Shown here: positions 18,671-26,587 of the stretch, piece after piece
Numbering within the stretch: the stretch's first letter is position 1
Layout of the letters: every line of letters starts with the position of its first letter
Assembly: GCA_026401055.1 (NCBI GenBank)
Contig: JAPLNP010000451.1
Location: 1 to 41,698, forward strand
Direction of reading: 5' to 3'
Origin: Planctomycetia bacterium
Lineage (GTDB): Bacteria; Planctomycetota; Planctomycetia; Pirellulales; Thermoguttaceae
Length of the DNA: 41,698 bases
Notes under the pieces: generated by a model
Told to the model about the DNA's origin: nothing
Databases searched by the model: none
What the model saw: only the letters and a program-made list of their open reading frames with translations
Translations under genes and position numbers: made by a program

Positions 18671-19870
18671 ATGAGCATTCTTGTAATCAATGCGGGCTCG
18701 AGCAGCGTGAAGTTCGGGCTGTTCGACGAGGAGACGCTCGCGCCGGTCGCCCGGGGGCTGCTGGATTGGGCCGGCGAGGCGCGCCGGGCAACGATCACGT
18801 TGCACGCGGGCGATGGGGAGGAGATTCGCAAACAACTTGACGTGCCGGACTATCGCTCCGGCGTCGTCGAGGCGCTGAAGCTCCTCGGAAGCCTGCCCGG
18901 CGCCGGGGCGGGCTTGGAGATCCGCGCGGTCGGCCACCGTCTGATCCACGGAGGCGAAGAAATCCGCCGGCCCGTGCGAATCGACGACGAAATGAAACGC
19001 AAGATCGCCAAGGTCGCCCATCTCGCGCCGCTGCACATTCCGGCGGGGCTCGAAGCGATCGAAGCCGTCGAGGCCGCGTTGCCGGGCGTGCCGCAGGTCG
19101 GCCTGTTCGACACCGCCTTCTTCGGCGACATTCCGCCCTGCGCGTACCTCTATCCCGTGCCGTACCGGTGGTACGAAGAGTGGGGCATCCGACGCTTCGG
19201 TTTCCACGGGACCAGCCACGCCTACTGCACCCAACGGGCGGCCGAAATGCTCGGCCGCGATCGGAACGGCCCGCGGTTGGTGATCTGCCATCTCGGCCAG
19301 GGCGGCTCCGCCACGGCGGTTCGCGGCGGCGTCGCCGTCACGAACACGATGGGATTCACCCCCTTGGAAGGCTTTATGATGGGCACGCGCAGCGGCACGC
19401 TCGACCCGGGCTTGCTGCTTTACGTCCTGCGCGAGCACGGCCTCTCGGTCGACCAACTCGACCACATCCTGCACCACGAGTCCGGTTTGCTGGGTCTCTC
19501 GGGCGTCTCGTCCGATTTTCGCCAGGTCGAAGCCGCCGCGGCCGAGGGACATCAGCGGTCGAAGTTGGCCCTGGACGTCTACGCCTACCGCGTTCGCGCG
19601 ATGGTCGGCGCGCTGGCCGTGACGATCGGCGGGCTGGACGCGTTGGTCTTCACCGGCGGGATCGGCGAGAACTCGCCTTGGCTGCGGTCCGAAGTCTGCA
19701 CCGGCCTGGAGTGTCTCGGGGTCGAGTTGGACGCCTCGCGCAACGCCGATTGCCACCCCGACCAGGACATCGCGACACCGGGCTCTCCCGCCCGGGTGCT
19801 GGTGATCCACACGCGCGAGGATTTCATGATCGCCCGGGAAACCCGGCGGTTGGTGTTCGGTTCGATTTAG
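18671..19870 (+). CDS. ackA: acetate/propionate kinase family protein
   Basis: The family interconverts acetyl phosphate + ADP and acetate + ATP. The 399-residue protein has the N-terminal phosphate loop VINAGSSSVKFGLFDEE, VGHRLIHGGEE, FDTAFFGDIPP and FGFHGTSHAYC (with the catalytic-site His). It also has LEGFMMGTRSGTLDPG (with the essential Arg) and VFTGGIGENS, all in family order. One family block usually read as HLGNG is HLGQG here, a change in the acetate/phosphate site region that could alter preference. The ATG at 18671 is chosen because the protein then starts directly at the conserved MSILVINAGSS; the binding site upstream is weak. No phosphotransacetylase gene is adjacent. Confidence 0.9.
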   Translation: MSILVINAGSSSVKFGLFDEETLAPVARGLLDWAGEARRATITLHAGDGEEIRKQLDVPDYRSGVVEALKLLGSLPGAGAGLEIRAVGHRLIHGGEEIRRPVRIDDEMKRKIAKVAHLAPLHIPAGLEAIEAVEAALPGVPQVGLFDTAFFGDIPPCAYLYPVPYRWYEEWGIRRFGFHGTSHAYCTQRAAEMLGRDRNGPRLVICHLGQGGSATAVRGGVAVTNTMGFTPLEGFMMGTRSGTLDPGLLLYVLREHGLSVDQLDHILHHESGLLGLSGVSSDFRQVEAAAAEGHQRSKLALDVYAYRVRAMVGALAVTIGGLDALVFTGGIGENSPWLRSEVCTGLECLGVELDASRNADCHPDQDIATPGSPARVLVIHTREDFMIARETRRLVFGSI

Positions 19871-19916
19871 CCGAAATTGGAAAATCGTCGGCAGGCTGCG
19901 GCGCCAGGAGGATACA

Positions 19917-19994
19917 AAACCGAGCCGCGACCGTAAGGGAGCGGTGTTGCGGACATCCCCGTCGCACCGCTCCCTTACGGTCGCGGCTCGGTTT
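19917..19994. repeat. palindromic repeat, family B (perfect 30-base arms)
   Basis: Arms 19917-19946 (AAACCGAGCCGCGACCGTAA...) and 19965-19994 are perfect reverse complements with an 18-base loop. It lies between the convergent ackA and permease genes. A degenerate copy is at 11172-11250. Confidence 0.93.
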
Positions 19995-20008
19995 CCGTCG
20001 GACGCACC

Positions 20009-21349
20009 CTACTGCCGAGATATCCTTCGGTCGATTGCGTAGATGGGCAGGCCAAGTAGGAAGATGGCCAGGGCGCCCAACGCGATCCAGGGCTGGTAGT
20101 GGACGGCACTGTAGATCAAGAAGCCGCAAGTGCCGCAGAACAGGATCGTGGGGCGAGCGACCCCGGGCTCTCGGTACCGCAGGACGATCACCGCTAGACT
20201 GGTCGCCAGATAGAACGTGTAGACGGCCGCGGCAGTGTAGAGGATCGCGTTGACGAACGAGCCCAGCAGCAGGACCAGCGCGATGGCGATCGCGCCCTGC
20301 ACGAGCAGGGCCCGGACAGGCGTGCCGGTTCGCGGATGCCATTGGCCGAGGGGTCGGAAGACGGGGTGTTCGGCGCCGACGGCGTAGGAGATTCGCGCCC
20401 CGGCGAAGATGAGCCCGTTGGCCGCGCCCAGTGCGGAAATGCACACCAGCGCGGCGATCATCGCGGCGCCGATGGTGGGAAACACGGTCGAGACGGCGTC
20501 GGTGGCGACGGCTTTGGAGCCGGCGATGCCGCCAAGGCCCAACGTGTGGAGGAACGCCCAGGCGACCAGCAGGTAGACGAGCGACACGGCCGCCGTACCC
20601 AGCACCAGCGCGCGGACGATGTTGCGGTCGGGGTTCTTCACCTCCGCGGCCACGTAGGCCATCTCGTTCCACCCGCCGAAGGTGAACAGCACGAAGATCA
20701 GCGCGAGACTCAGCGACGCGAGACTCAACGGCGCGGGCTCGGCGACGACCGGCCCGGACGGACTGGCCGGCGAAAACACCGCGACCGCGACGATTGCCAG
20801 AAGCCCCAGAATCTTGAGCGTCGTGAGCACGTTCTGCGTCCACTTGCCCTGGCTCACGCCGATGACGTTGATCGCCGTGAGGACGACGACGGCCGCCACG
20901 GCGTAGAGCACCTGGCTCAGCGGGACGGCCTCGGCGGCCAGCCCCTCGCCGAACCACCGGTCGTAGGGAACCGTCACGCCAGCGAAGGGATCGTAGAGCG
21001 CTCGTCCGTAGTGGGCGAAGATGAAGACCATCCCGGCGATATCCCCGGGCCGGACGACGACAAGCTGCATCCAGCCGAACAGGAAGCCCGCCCAAGGGCC
21101 ATACGCTCGGGTCAGGTAAACGTAGTCGCCGCCTTCGCGGGGATAGGCGGTGGCCAGTTCGGCGTAGCCCAGCGCGCCGCAGAGTGAGAGGAATCCGCCG
21201 AGCAGCCAGATCGCCAGAAACGCCCACCACGTGCCCGTGCCCTTGGCCACCGTCGGCACCACCTCGTAGATGCCTGCGCCGATAATGATCCCCACGATCA
21301 GGCACGTGGAATCGAACAGCGAGAGGGCTTTCTTGGGCGTGGCTTGCAC
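20009..21349 (-). CDS. APC superfamily amino-acid permease (LAT-like)
   Basis: The 446-residue protein has about 12 membrane segments. It begins with the APC first-helix signature (SLFDSTCLIVGIIIGAGIYE, residues 10-29), with the unwound GAGIY at the substrate site. It continues with GYAELATAYPREGGDYVYL, FTFGGWNEMAYVAAEVKNPDRN and an ISALGAANGLIFAGARISYA segment, as in L-type amino-acid transporters and exchangers. The likely role is amino-acid uptake or exchange. The start is a GTG at 21349-21347 with AGGAG about seven bases upstream. The gene begins 10 bases after the stop of the methyltransferase gene on the same strand, so the two are probably co-transcribed. Substrate cannot be named. Confidence 0.88.
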   Translation of the reverse strand: MQATPKKALSLFDSTCLIVGIIIGAGIYEVVPTVAKGTGTWWAFLAIWLLGGFLSLCGALGYAELATAYPREGGDYVYLTRAYGPWAGFLFGWMQLVVVRPGDIAGMVFIFAHYGRALYDPFAGVTVPYDRWFGEGLAAEAVPLSQVLYAVAAVVVLTAINVIGVSQGKWTQNVLTTLKILGLLAIVAVAVFSPASPSGPVVAEPAPLSLASLSLALIFVLFTFGGWNEMAYVAAEVKNPDRNIVRALVLGTAAVSLVYLLVAWAFLHTLGLGGIAGSKAVATDAVSTVFPTIGAAMIAALVCISALGAANGLIFAGARISYAVGAEHPVFRPLGQWHPRTGTPVRALLVQGAIAIALVLLLGSFVNAILYTAAAVYTFYLATSLAVIVLRYREPGVARPTILFCGTCGFLIYSAVHYQPWIALGALAIFLLGLPIYAIDRRISRQ

Positions 21350-21359
21350 GGGCAGTCTC

Positions 21360-22310
21360 CTACCGCTTCTTCATCGAGATACTCATCCCGCCGCCCTCGA
21401 GGTAGAAGAGCGTCTCCAACTCGGGATTCTTGGTGATCGCCTCGACGAACCGCTCATCGGCCATCCGGGGGTTCATGTTGTGGGCCAAAATCAGCCCGCC
21501 GGGACGCACCAGCGGCAACAGCTTCTCAAGATAATCCAAATACCCTTGCTTGTCAGCATCAATGAACACCAAATCGATCGGCCCGGCGAGCTTCGAGACC
21601 GTCTCGTGGGCGTTGCCCTCGACGACGGTGACGACGTCGGCCACGCCGGCTTTTTCAAAATTCTTTCGGGCCAACGCGACGGTGTCGGGATCGATTTCGT
21701 AGGTGACAAGTTTCCCGTCGGTCTTCCGTAGGGCCATGGCCATCCAAATGGCGGAGATCCCGTTGGAGGTGCCGATCTCGACCACGTTCTTGGCGCCCAT
21801 CGCCTCGCTGAACAGACGCAGCAACCGCCCATCGGCATCGGGCACGTTCATCCTGCGACCTTGCTCTTGCTGGATTTCCGCAAGCGCCGCGAGGGCCTTC
21901 TTCTCGGCGTCGTCCTTGGGGAGCGTCGTGCTGTCGAACGACGAGGCCAGGTCGGCGCCGCGCCGGCCGGTTCGACTTGGGGGTCCGCCCGGTCCGTCGG
22001 GGCTGCCAGGGCCGCGCCGTCCGGCAAACCGGGGCCGGAGTTCGTCGCCCGAAAGCTTCCCGTCGCCGTTGGCGTCCAGTTTCTTCAGTGCGGCCGTGGC
22101 GTCCTGGATTTCGGCCGCCGAGATTTCACCGTTCTGATCCTTGTCCAGGGCGGTCATCAGGGGGATGGCGGGCGGCCGGAAGTCGCCGCTGGGTCGGGGG
22201 GGTTCGGCTTGTCGACCGCCGCCGGCCGGCACCGGCGCTTGCGCCGGCGCAAGACACGCCAGGAATTCGAGTACGATCACCGCGATTGCCGCTACGATGA
22301 GTTTTTGCAT
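21360..22310 (-). CDS. secreted EF-hand / class I O-methyltransferase fusion
   Basis: The 316-residue protein has a hydrophobic N-terminal signal (MQKLIVAAIAVIVLEFLACL; the Cys19 in LACL could be a lipobox). Two EF-hand calcium loops follow (DKDQNGEISAAE, 56-67; DANGDGKLSGDE, 79-90), then a Gly/Pro-rich linker. A catechol/caffeoyl-CoA-type O-methyltransferase domain comes last, with SAM motif I VVEIGTSNG (176-184), YEIDPD, FIDADKQGYLDYL and GGLILAHNM. The ATG at 22310 has GGGAGA upstream. The odd point is the export signal on an SAM-dependent enzyme, since SAM is cytosolic; either the signal is a membrane anchor with the enzyme inside, or the domain is not catalytic. Probably co-transcribed with the permease. 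Confidence 0.85.
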   Translation of the reverse strand: MQKLIVAAIAVIVLEFLACLAPAQAPVPAGGGRQAEPPRPSGDFRPPAIPLMTALDKDQNGEISAAEIQDATAALKKLDANGDGKLSGDELRPRFAGRRGPGSPDGPGGPPSRTGRRGADLASSFDSTTLPKDDAEKKALAALAEIQQEQGRRMNVPDADGRLLRLFSEAMGAKNVVEIGTSNGISAIWMAMALRKTDGKLVTYEIDPDTVALARKNFEKAGVADVVTVVEGNAHETVSKLAGPIDLVFIDADKQGYLDYLEKLLPLVRPGGLILAHNMNPRMADERFVEAITKNPELETLFYLEGGGMSISMKKR

Positions 22311-22466
22311 CGAGACTCTCCCTTTTGCTGGGGTGTGTGGAACCTCCGTCCAGGGACGGCGGTTGTCCTTGTTTTCTACCTGTTTTGGATCCCCGTCGCT
22401 TCGTGGTCGGGTCGATCCATGGGAGGAGGTGTTCAACGCGGCCACGCGCCGGCGGGGTTGCCCGAT

Positions 22467-22994
22467 TCACTCCGGCAACCGGCCTCCCGCGAGGAATTCC
22501 CGTCCCTCAAAAACATGTCCCAGGATCTCCATGCCGTGTACGCCGTTCTCGGCCGCGATTTCGCGGAGCGTTTGGCGACCGTCGCGGACGCGAATGCCCC
22601 GGGCTTCGAGCTTCTCGATAAGCGACTCCGGGCTTGCATTCGCGACTTGGGCCACGACGTCCAACGGCGCAAGTTCCAGGGCCGCGGAGGCCTGCATCAT
22701 GGGAGGGCCGCCATGCCCGCCCGACGGAAAGAACGACGTTGCGCCGAGCACTACGAGGACGCTCACGATGGCGACGGCCGACGGTTTGCGAAAATAGCCG
22801 ACGAAGGGCTTCCAGTTGACGGCGACGTGGGCGATGCCGCCAACGACCAGAAGCAAGCCGATCCACTCGTGGGCGAGCTTGACCAGGCCGGCGTTCATGT
22901 GGAAGAGCATCAGAACACCGGTCACCGCGACGACGCCGAACGACCCTATAGTGAGGGGGCCTGCCCAACTCTTGAGATGAAGTACCCTACTCAT
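22467..22994 (-). CDS. DUF4405 membrane protein
   Basis: The 175-residue protein has three predicted membrane segments (about 12-32, 44-60 and 72-90). It contains the family pattern FHMNAGLVKLAHEWIGLLLV followed by AHVAVNWKPFVGYFRK, with histidines placed as in DUF4405 and cytochrome b-like membrane proteins. The soluble C-terminus (about 115-170) carries SPESLIEKLEARGIRV and QTLREIAAENGVHGMEILG, a small helical module I recall in this family. Possible haem binding or electron transfer is inferred. The ATG at 22994 has an AAAGG upstream. It lies 156 bases upstream of the methyltransferase gene on the same strand. Confidence 0.8.
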   Translation of the reverse strand: MSRVLHLKSWAGPLTIGSFGVVAVTGVLMLFHMNAGLVKLAHEWIGLLLVVGGIAHVAVNWKPFVGYFRKPSAVAIVSVLVVLGATSFFPSGGHGGPPMMQASAALELAPLDVVAQVANASPESLIEKLEARGIRVRDGRQTLREIAAENGVHGMEILGHVFEGREFLAGGRLPE

Positions 22995-23185
22995 GATTCT
23001 GCCTTTCGCATCTTCTCCAGGTTTCCGAGACGGGGGACATCCGCCCCATGCGGGTGCCCACCTGTTGCGGCGAAGACGTCCTTCTCCGCGGCGAGATTGT
23101 TCACGCCACAAGATTGAACCCGGATCCCGGCGAATGGTTCCGGTCCGCATTGCGGCCGTCAGGGGGAACAGCCCTCGATGAACGA

Positions 23186-24295
23186 TTACCGGCCCAACCA
23201 GCCGCGACGACGGAAGAACAACAGTTGCGCCACGGCGACCGCCGTCATCAACGCCAGCGCCCAGGGATAGCCGAATCGCCACAGCAGTTCCGGCATGTTC
23301 CACGGGGAGACGCTGGGGTCGAAATTCATGCCATACAGCCCGGCAATGAACGTCAACGGCATGAAAATCGTCGCGATCACGGTCAGCACCTTCATGATCT
23401 CGCTCATGCGGTTGTTGACCGCGGAAAGGTAGAAATCGCGCAAATCGGAGCACATCTCGCGGCAGGTTTCGATCAGATCGATGATTTGAACCGTGTGGTC
23501 CTGACAGTCCCGCAGATACACCCGCGTCTTGTCGGCGACGAACTCGCCGGGGTGGCTCGCCAACAGGTTCAGGGCATCGCGAAGCGGCCAGATCGCGCGG
23601 CGCAGCGTCAAGAGTTCCCTGCGGAGGTCGCGGACCTCCACCATCGTGTTGGGCGTCGGACGCAACGACAACTCGTCGTCGATCTCGTCGAGCCGCTCGC
23701 CGCACTGCTCCAGGACGGGAAAGTAGCCGTCCACCGCCGCATCCAGCAAGGCGTAGGCCAAGTGGTCCGCGCCGGCGCCGCGAATACTACATTGGGCCAG
23801 CCGGATGCGCTTGAGGATCGGATCGAACACCTCACACGGCTTCTCCTGAAACGTGACCACGAAATCCTTGCCCAGGAACATACTGATCTGTTCGGTCTGG
23901 AGTTGGCCGTTGGGCACGGGAATGCGAGCGACGACGAACAGGTGGTTGCCGTAGTCCTCGACCTTGGCGCGTTGGTGCGTGTTGACGACGTCCTCCAGGG
24001 CCAGCGAATGGAAGGAGAAAAGCTCTCCAAGCCGGTGAATCGTCTGGGCGTCCCCGAGCCCCTGGACGTCGACCCAGGTCACCCGGCGGCGGCCGACAAA
24101 CTCCGCCAGATGATCGAGATTGGTGACGACCTCTTCGGCCAAATCGTCCGGCCCGTAGCTGACCACCCGGACGACGGGGTGCGGCGCCCCCGGATCGACG
24201 ACGACGGCGCCGGGCGCGTTGCCCGGCGCCGTGCGGCGGCGGAATCGAAGGTTGGAACCGCGACGCTTGCCGTGTTTTGATTGCCGGTTCGACAT
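23186..24295 (-). CDS. corA: CorA family divalent metal transporter
   Basis: CorA pentamers move Mg2+ (or Co2+) across the inner membrane. The 369-residue protein has the soluble N-terminal funnel (about 40-305, with TWVDVQGLGD, LALEDVVN and QISMFLGKDFVVTFQE). It ends with two membrane helices: IMKVLTVIATIFMPLTFIAG leading to the YGMNF signature, and WALALMTAVAVAQLLFF. Its FDPSVSPWNMPELLW loop resembles the TmCorA-like subgroup. The N-terminus is basic (MSNRQSKHGKRRG). The ATG is at 24295. The gene stands divergent from the porin, with a 383-base gap. Confidence 0.93.
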   Translation of the reverse strand: MSNRQSKHGKRRGSNLRFRRRTAPGNAPGAVVVDPGAPHPVVRVVSYGPDDLAEEVVTNLDHLAEFVGRRRVTWVDVQGLGDAQTIHRLGELFSFHSLALEDVVNTHQRAKVEDYGNHLFVVARIPVPNGQLQTEQISMFLGKDFVVTFQEKPCEVFDPILKRIRLAQCSIRGAGADHLAYALLDAAVDGYFPVLEQCGERLDEIDDELSLRPTPNTMVEVRDLRRELLTLRRAIWPLRDALNLLASHPGEFVADKTRVYLRDCQDHTVQIIDLIETCREMCSDLRDFYLSAVNNRMSEIMKVLTVIATIFMPLTFIAGLYGMNFDPSVSPWNMPELLWRFGYPWALALMTAVAVAQLLFFRRRGWLGR

Positions 24296-24678
24296 GGTAC
24301 GCCTCCGAGAATCGCTGTCGGCGACGGAGTCGCTTGAGGGGGACAGCCCCTACAAACGGTCGCGCGGTCCCACGGGTTTATCGCAAGAGTCTACGCTTTC
24401 GTCAAGGTTTCCCGCAGCCGGTGCATCGGGGACGGTTTGGGGGGATTCCGCCGCTTTTCAGCCTAATGTCGGCATTTACGCCGACCCGATAGCACTTTTG
24501 CCGACGGGTCGGTTGTCGGTTGTCCGTTGTCGGTTGCCGACTGTCCGTGGTCAGGGTTGGCTTGGCGGCACTGGTGCTTGGTCACCGGTCATTGCCGCTT
24601 TCGGCCCTTTCCACTGGCCGTTTGCCGGCAGCCGCCTTTATGCCCCTCGTACTTCGTAGCGACAAGGAACGTCCTAAA
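24296..24678. other. 383-base divergent intergenic region with GTCGGTT-like iterations
   Basis: Between corA (minus) and the porin (plus) no open frame looks real. At about 24508-24550 the sequence iterates GTCGGTTGTC/GTCCGTTGTC-like units in tandem with variations. Nothing else is recognised. Confidence 0.55.
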
Positions 24679-26166
24679 ATGAGCAAGATGCCACTAATTC
24701 TGTCTCTGTGTCTGGCGGTGGTGCTGTCTTATGGAGCGGCTGTCGTGGCCGACGACGGGTTCCCAAGCCTGCAACAGCCGGCGAGCTCCCGCACCATTTC
24801 GTTCGGCTATCAAGAGCCGGCGGCGAACGCTCCCGCCGCGGCCGCTCCCGCCGCGGATGCCCCGGCGGCGAAGTCCCCCAGCGACGTGGCGCCCCCGGTG
24901 GCGAAGCCGGCGACGGAGCCCGGCTGTGCCACGTGTGCCGAGCCGGTTTGCCCCTCTTGCGGTTGCGGCAAGGACGCGGCTGGCCTCGGTTGTCGATGCG
25001 GCGCCGGCGCGGCGCCATGGACTATCCCGCAGCCGTGCGTCTTGCAGAACATGGGCATCAAGGCGGGCGGATGGCTCCAACAGGGCGTCACCGCCAACAA
25101 CCAATATCCTTTGAGCCACTTCAACGGCCCGGTCGCGCTGAACGATCGCGACGAGTATGAGATGAACCAGGCGTGGTTCTTCCTCGATCGTCCGACCAAC
25201 ACCCGCGGATACGGCTGGGACATCGGCGGCCACCTCGACGTCGTCTACGGCACGGACTGGCGTTTCGGACAAGGATGGGGCCTGGAAAACCACATCAACA
25301 GCGAGGACCAACTCTACGGTTGGGTGCTGCCGCAAATGTACGGCGAAGTGGCGGTCAACAACCTGACGGTCCGCGGCGGACGCATGGCCGGTCTGCTGTG
25401 CTATGAGCAGGTGCCCGCCGTGGCCAACTTCTTCTACTCCCACTCCTACACCATGACCTACACCGAGCCGCAACTGATCACCGGCGTGGTCGGCGACTAC
25501 AAGCTCTCCGACGAGTTGTCCGTGCAGGCGGGCATCCACCAGGGATGGTACATGTGGGAAGACGTCAACGACCACAAGGACTTCATCGGCGGAGTGAATT
25601 GGGCCAGCAGCGACAAGAAAACACAGATCGGCTACCACCTCGACAACGGCTGGCAAAACAATCTCGCGCAGATGGCCCAGATGAAGAACTGGTTCGCCCA
25701 CTCGTTCGTCTTCCAGCAACAACTCTCCGGCGACCTGAAGTACGTCTTCCAGCACAACCTGGGCGCCGCCCAGGACATGGCCCCCGGCGACGAGCCGGGA
25801 ACCTTCAAAGACGCCAGGTGGTACACCATCAACCAGTACCTGTTCTATACGATCAATCCTCGTTGGTCCGCGGGCGCGCGGATCGAGTGGATGCGCGACC
25901 GCGACGGCGTCAAGGTATCCGGCCTGGCCGCGAATCCCGACTTCGCCGGCGTTCGGGCATGGGACGGGTTTGGCTATGCCGGCGACTTCTACGAGTTCAC
26001 CATGGGCTTGAACTACCGCCCGAGCCCCAACTGGGTGATCCGGCCCGAGTGCCGTTGGGACTGGTACAACGGCGCCAGAAGCTGGGCGCTGGACAACCTT
26101 CCGTTCGGCGACGGCACGAGCGACAACCAGTTCACCTTCGCGGTCGACGCCATCGTGACGTTCTGA
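24679..26166 (+). CDS. outer-membrane beta-barrel porin (OmpL-like, BBP2 type) with Cys-rich N-terminal segment
   Basis: The 495-residue protein has a signal peptide (MSKMPLILSLCLAVVLSYGAAVVA). An Ala/Pro-rich linker follows, then a Cys-rich stretch (about 95-118) with eight cysteines in CxxC and CxC spacing. The remaining 370 residues are alternating aromatic strands rich in Trp, Tyr, Gly and Asn, ending in a Phe-terminated strand (FAVDAIVTF) as in outer-membrane barrels. Segments such as GGWLQQGVTANNQYP, EMNQAWFFLDRP and FYEFTMGLNYRPSPNWVIRPE match the planctomycete porins I know as BBP2. The ATG at 24679 has AAGGA ten bases upstream. The cysteine cluster could bind metal or form disulfides; that is inference. 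Confidence 0.85.
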   Translation: MSKMPLILSLCLAVVLSYGAAVVADDGFPSLQQPASSRTISFGYQEPAANAPAAAAPAADAPAAKSPSDVAPPVAKPATEPGCATCAEPVCPSCGCGKDAAGLGCRCGAGAAPWTIPQPCVLQNMGIKAGGWLQQGVTANNQYPLSHFNGPVALNDRDEYEMNQAWFFLDRPTNTRGYGWDIGGHLDVVYGTDWRFGQGWGLENHINSEDQLYGWVLPQMYGEVAVNNLTVRGGRMAGLLCYEQVPAVANFFYSHSYTMTYTEPQLITGVVGDYKLSDELSVQAGIHQGWYMWEDVNDHKDFIGGVNWASSDKKTQIGYHLDNGWQNNLAQMAQMKNWFAHSFVFQQQLSGDLKYVFQHNLGAAQDMAPGDEPGTFKDARWYTINQYLFYTINPRWSAGARIEWMRDRDGVKVSGLAANPDFAGVRAWDGFGYAGDFYEFTMGLNYRPSPNWVIRPECRWDWYNGARSWALDNLPFGDGTSDNQFTFAVDAIVTF

Positions 26167-26587
26167 TCGCCCGGCCCGGCCAGCGGACTCCGAACGCGGC
26201 CGTCCGCCGTATCCGCACTGGGGACAGAGTCTTCCTGTCCCCAGTGGACGGAACCACGAAATACGCGAGCTACCTGAAAGGAAGAGCGTCGGCTCGGCGG
26301 GATCACGACAAGCCGCCTCGCGCGGAGGCGTTGTCGCCCGACGAGCCTGACTCCAAATTTCGTGGTCGGCAATCGGTTCGGCGGCCTTGCCAAGGCAACG
26401 ACACCGGAGCTTCGGGCGTCCCGTTTAAGGGTCGATTGATGACGCATTTGAGTATACGGTTGAGATTTCGCGACAACAACGCGGGATAGCCTACACCGAG
26501 CATGCCGCGGATCTCGCGACTGATAGGGTTGGCCAAGCCATCAGAAAAGTCTCCCAATTACCCAGGGGAATTCTTGCTCGTGCGCAG
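26167..26587. other. 421-base region between porin and BlaR1-like gene
   Basis: The region starts with a hairpin (26216-26246). From about 26300 to 26560 an open minus-strand frame (containing GLANPISREIRGMLGVGYPA) runs for about 85 codons without recognised motifs or a good ribosome binding site. It might be a gene remnant; I cannot support calling it a gene. Confidence 0.5.
26216..26246. terminator. hairpin downstream of the porin gene (terminator-like or repeat)
   Basis: CACTGGGGACAG (26216-26227) pairs perfectly with CTGTCCCCAGTG (26235-26246) around a seven-base loop. It lies 50 bases after the porin stop. No T-run follows, so a Rho-independent terminator is uncertain; the GGGGACAG core links it to the family D repeats. 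Confidence 0.5.

Noticed and set aside
19917-19994. Rho-independent terminator for ackA
   Set aside because: The stem is perfect but there is no T-run and similar elements lie elsewhere in the window, so a dispersed repeat is the better call.
26303-26557. 85-codon minus-strand frame after the porin
   Set aside because: No ribosome binding site and no recognised motif; kept only as a possible remnant in the region note.
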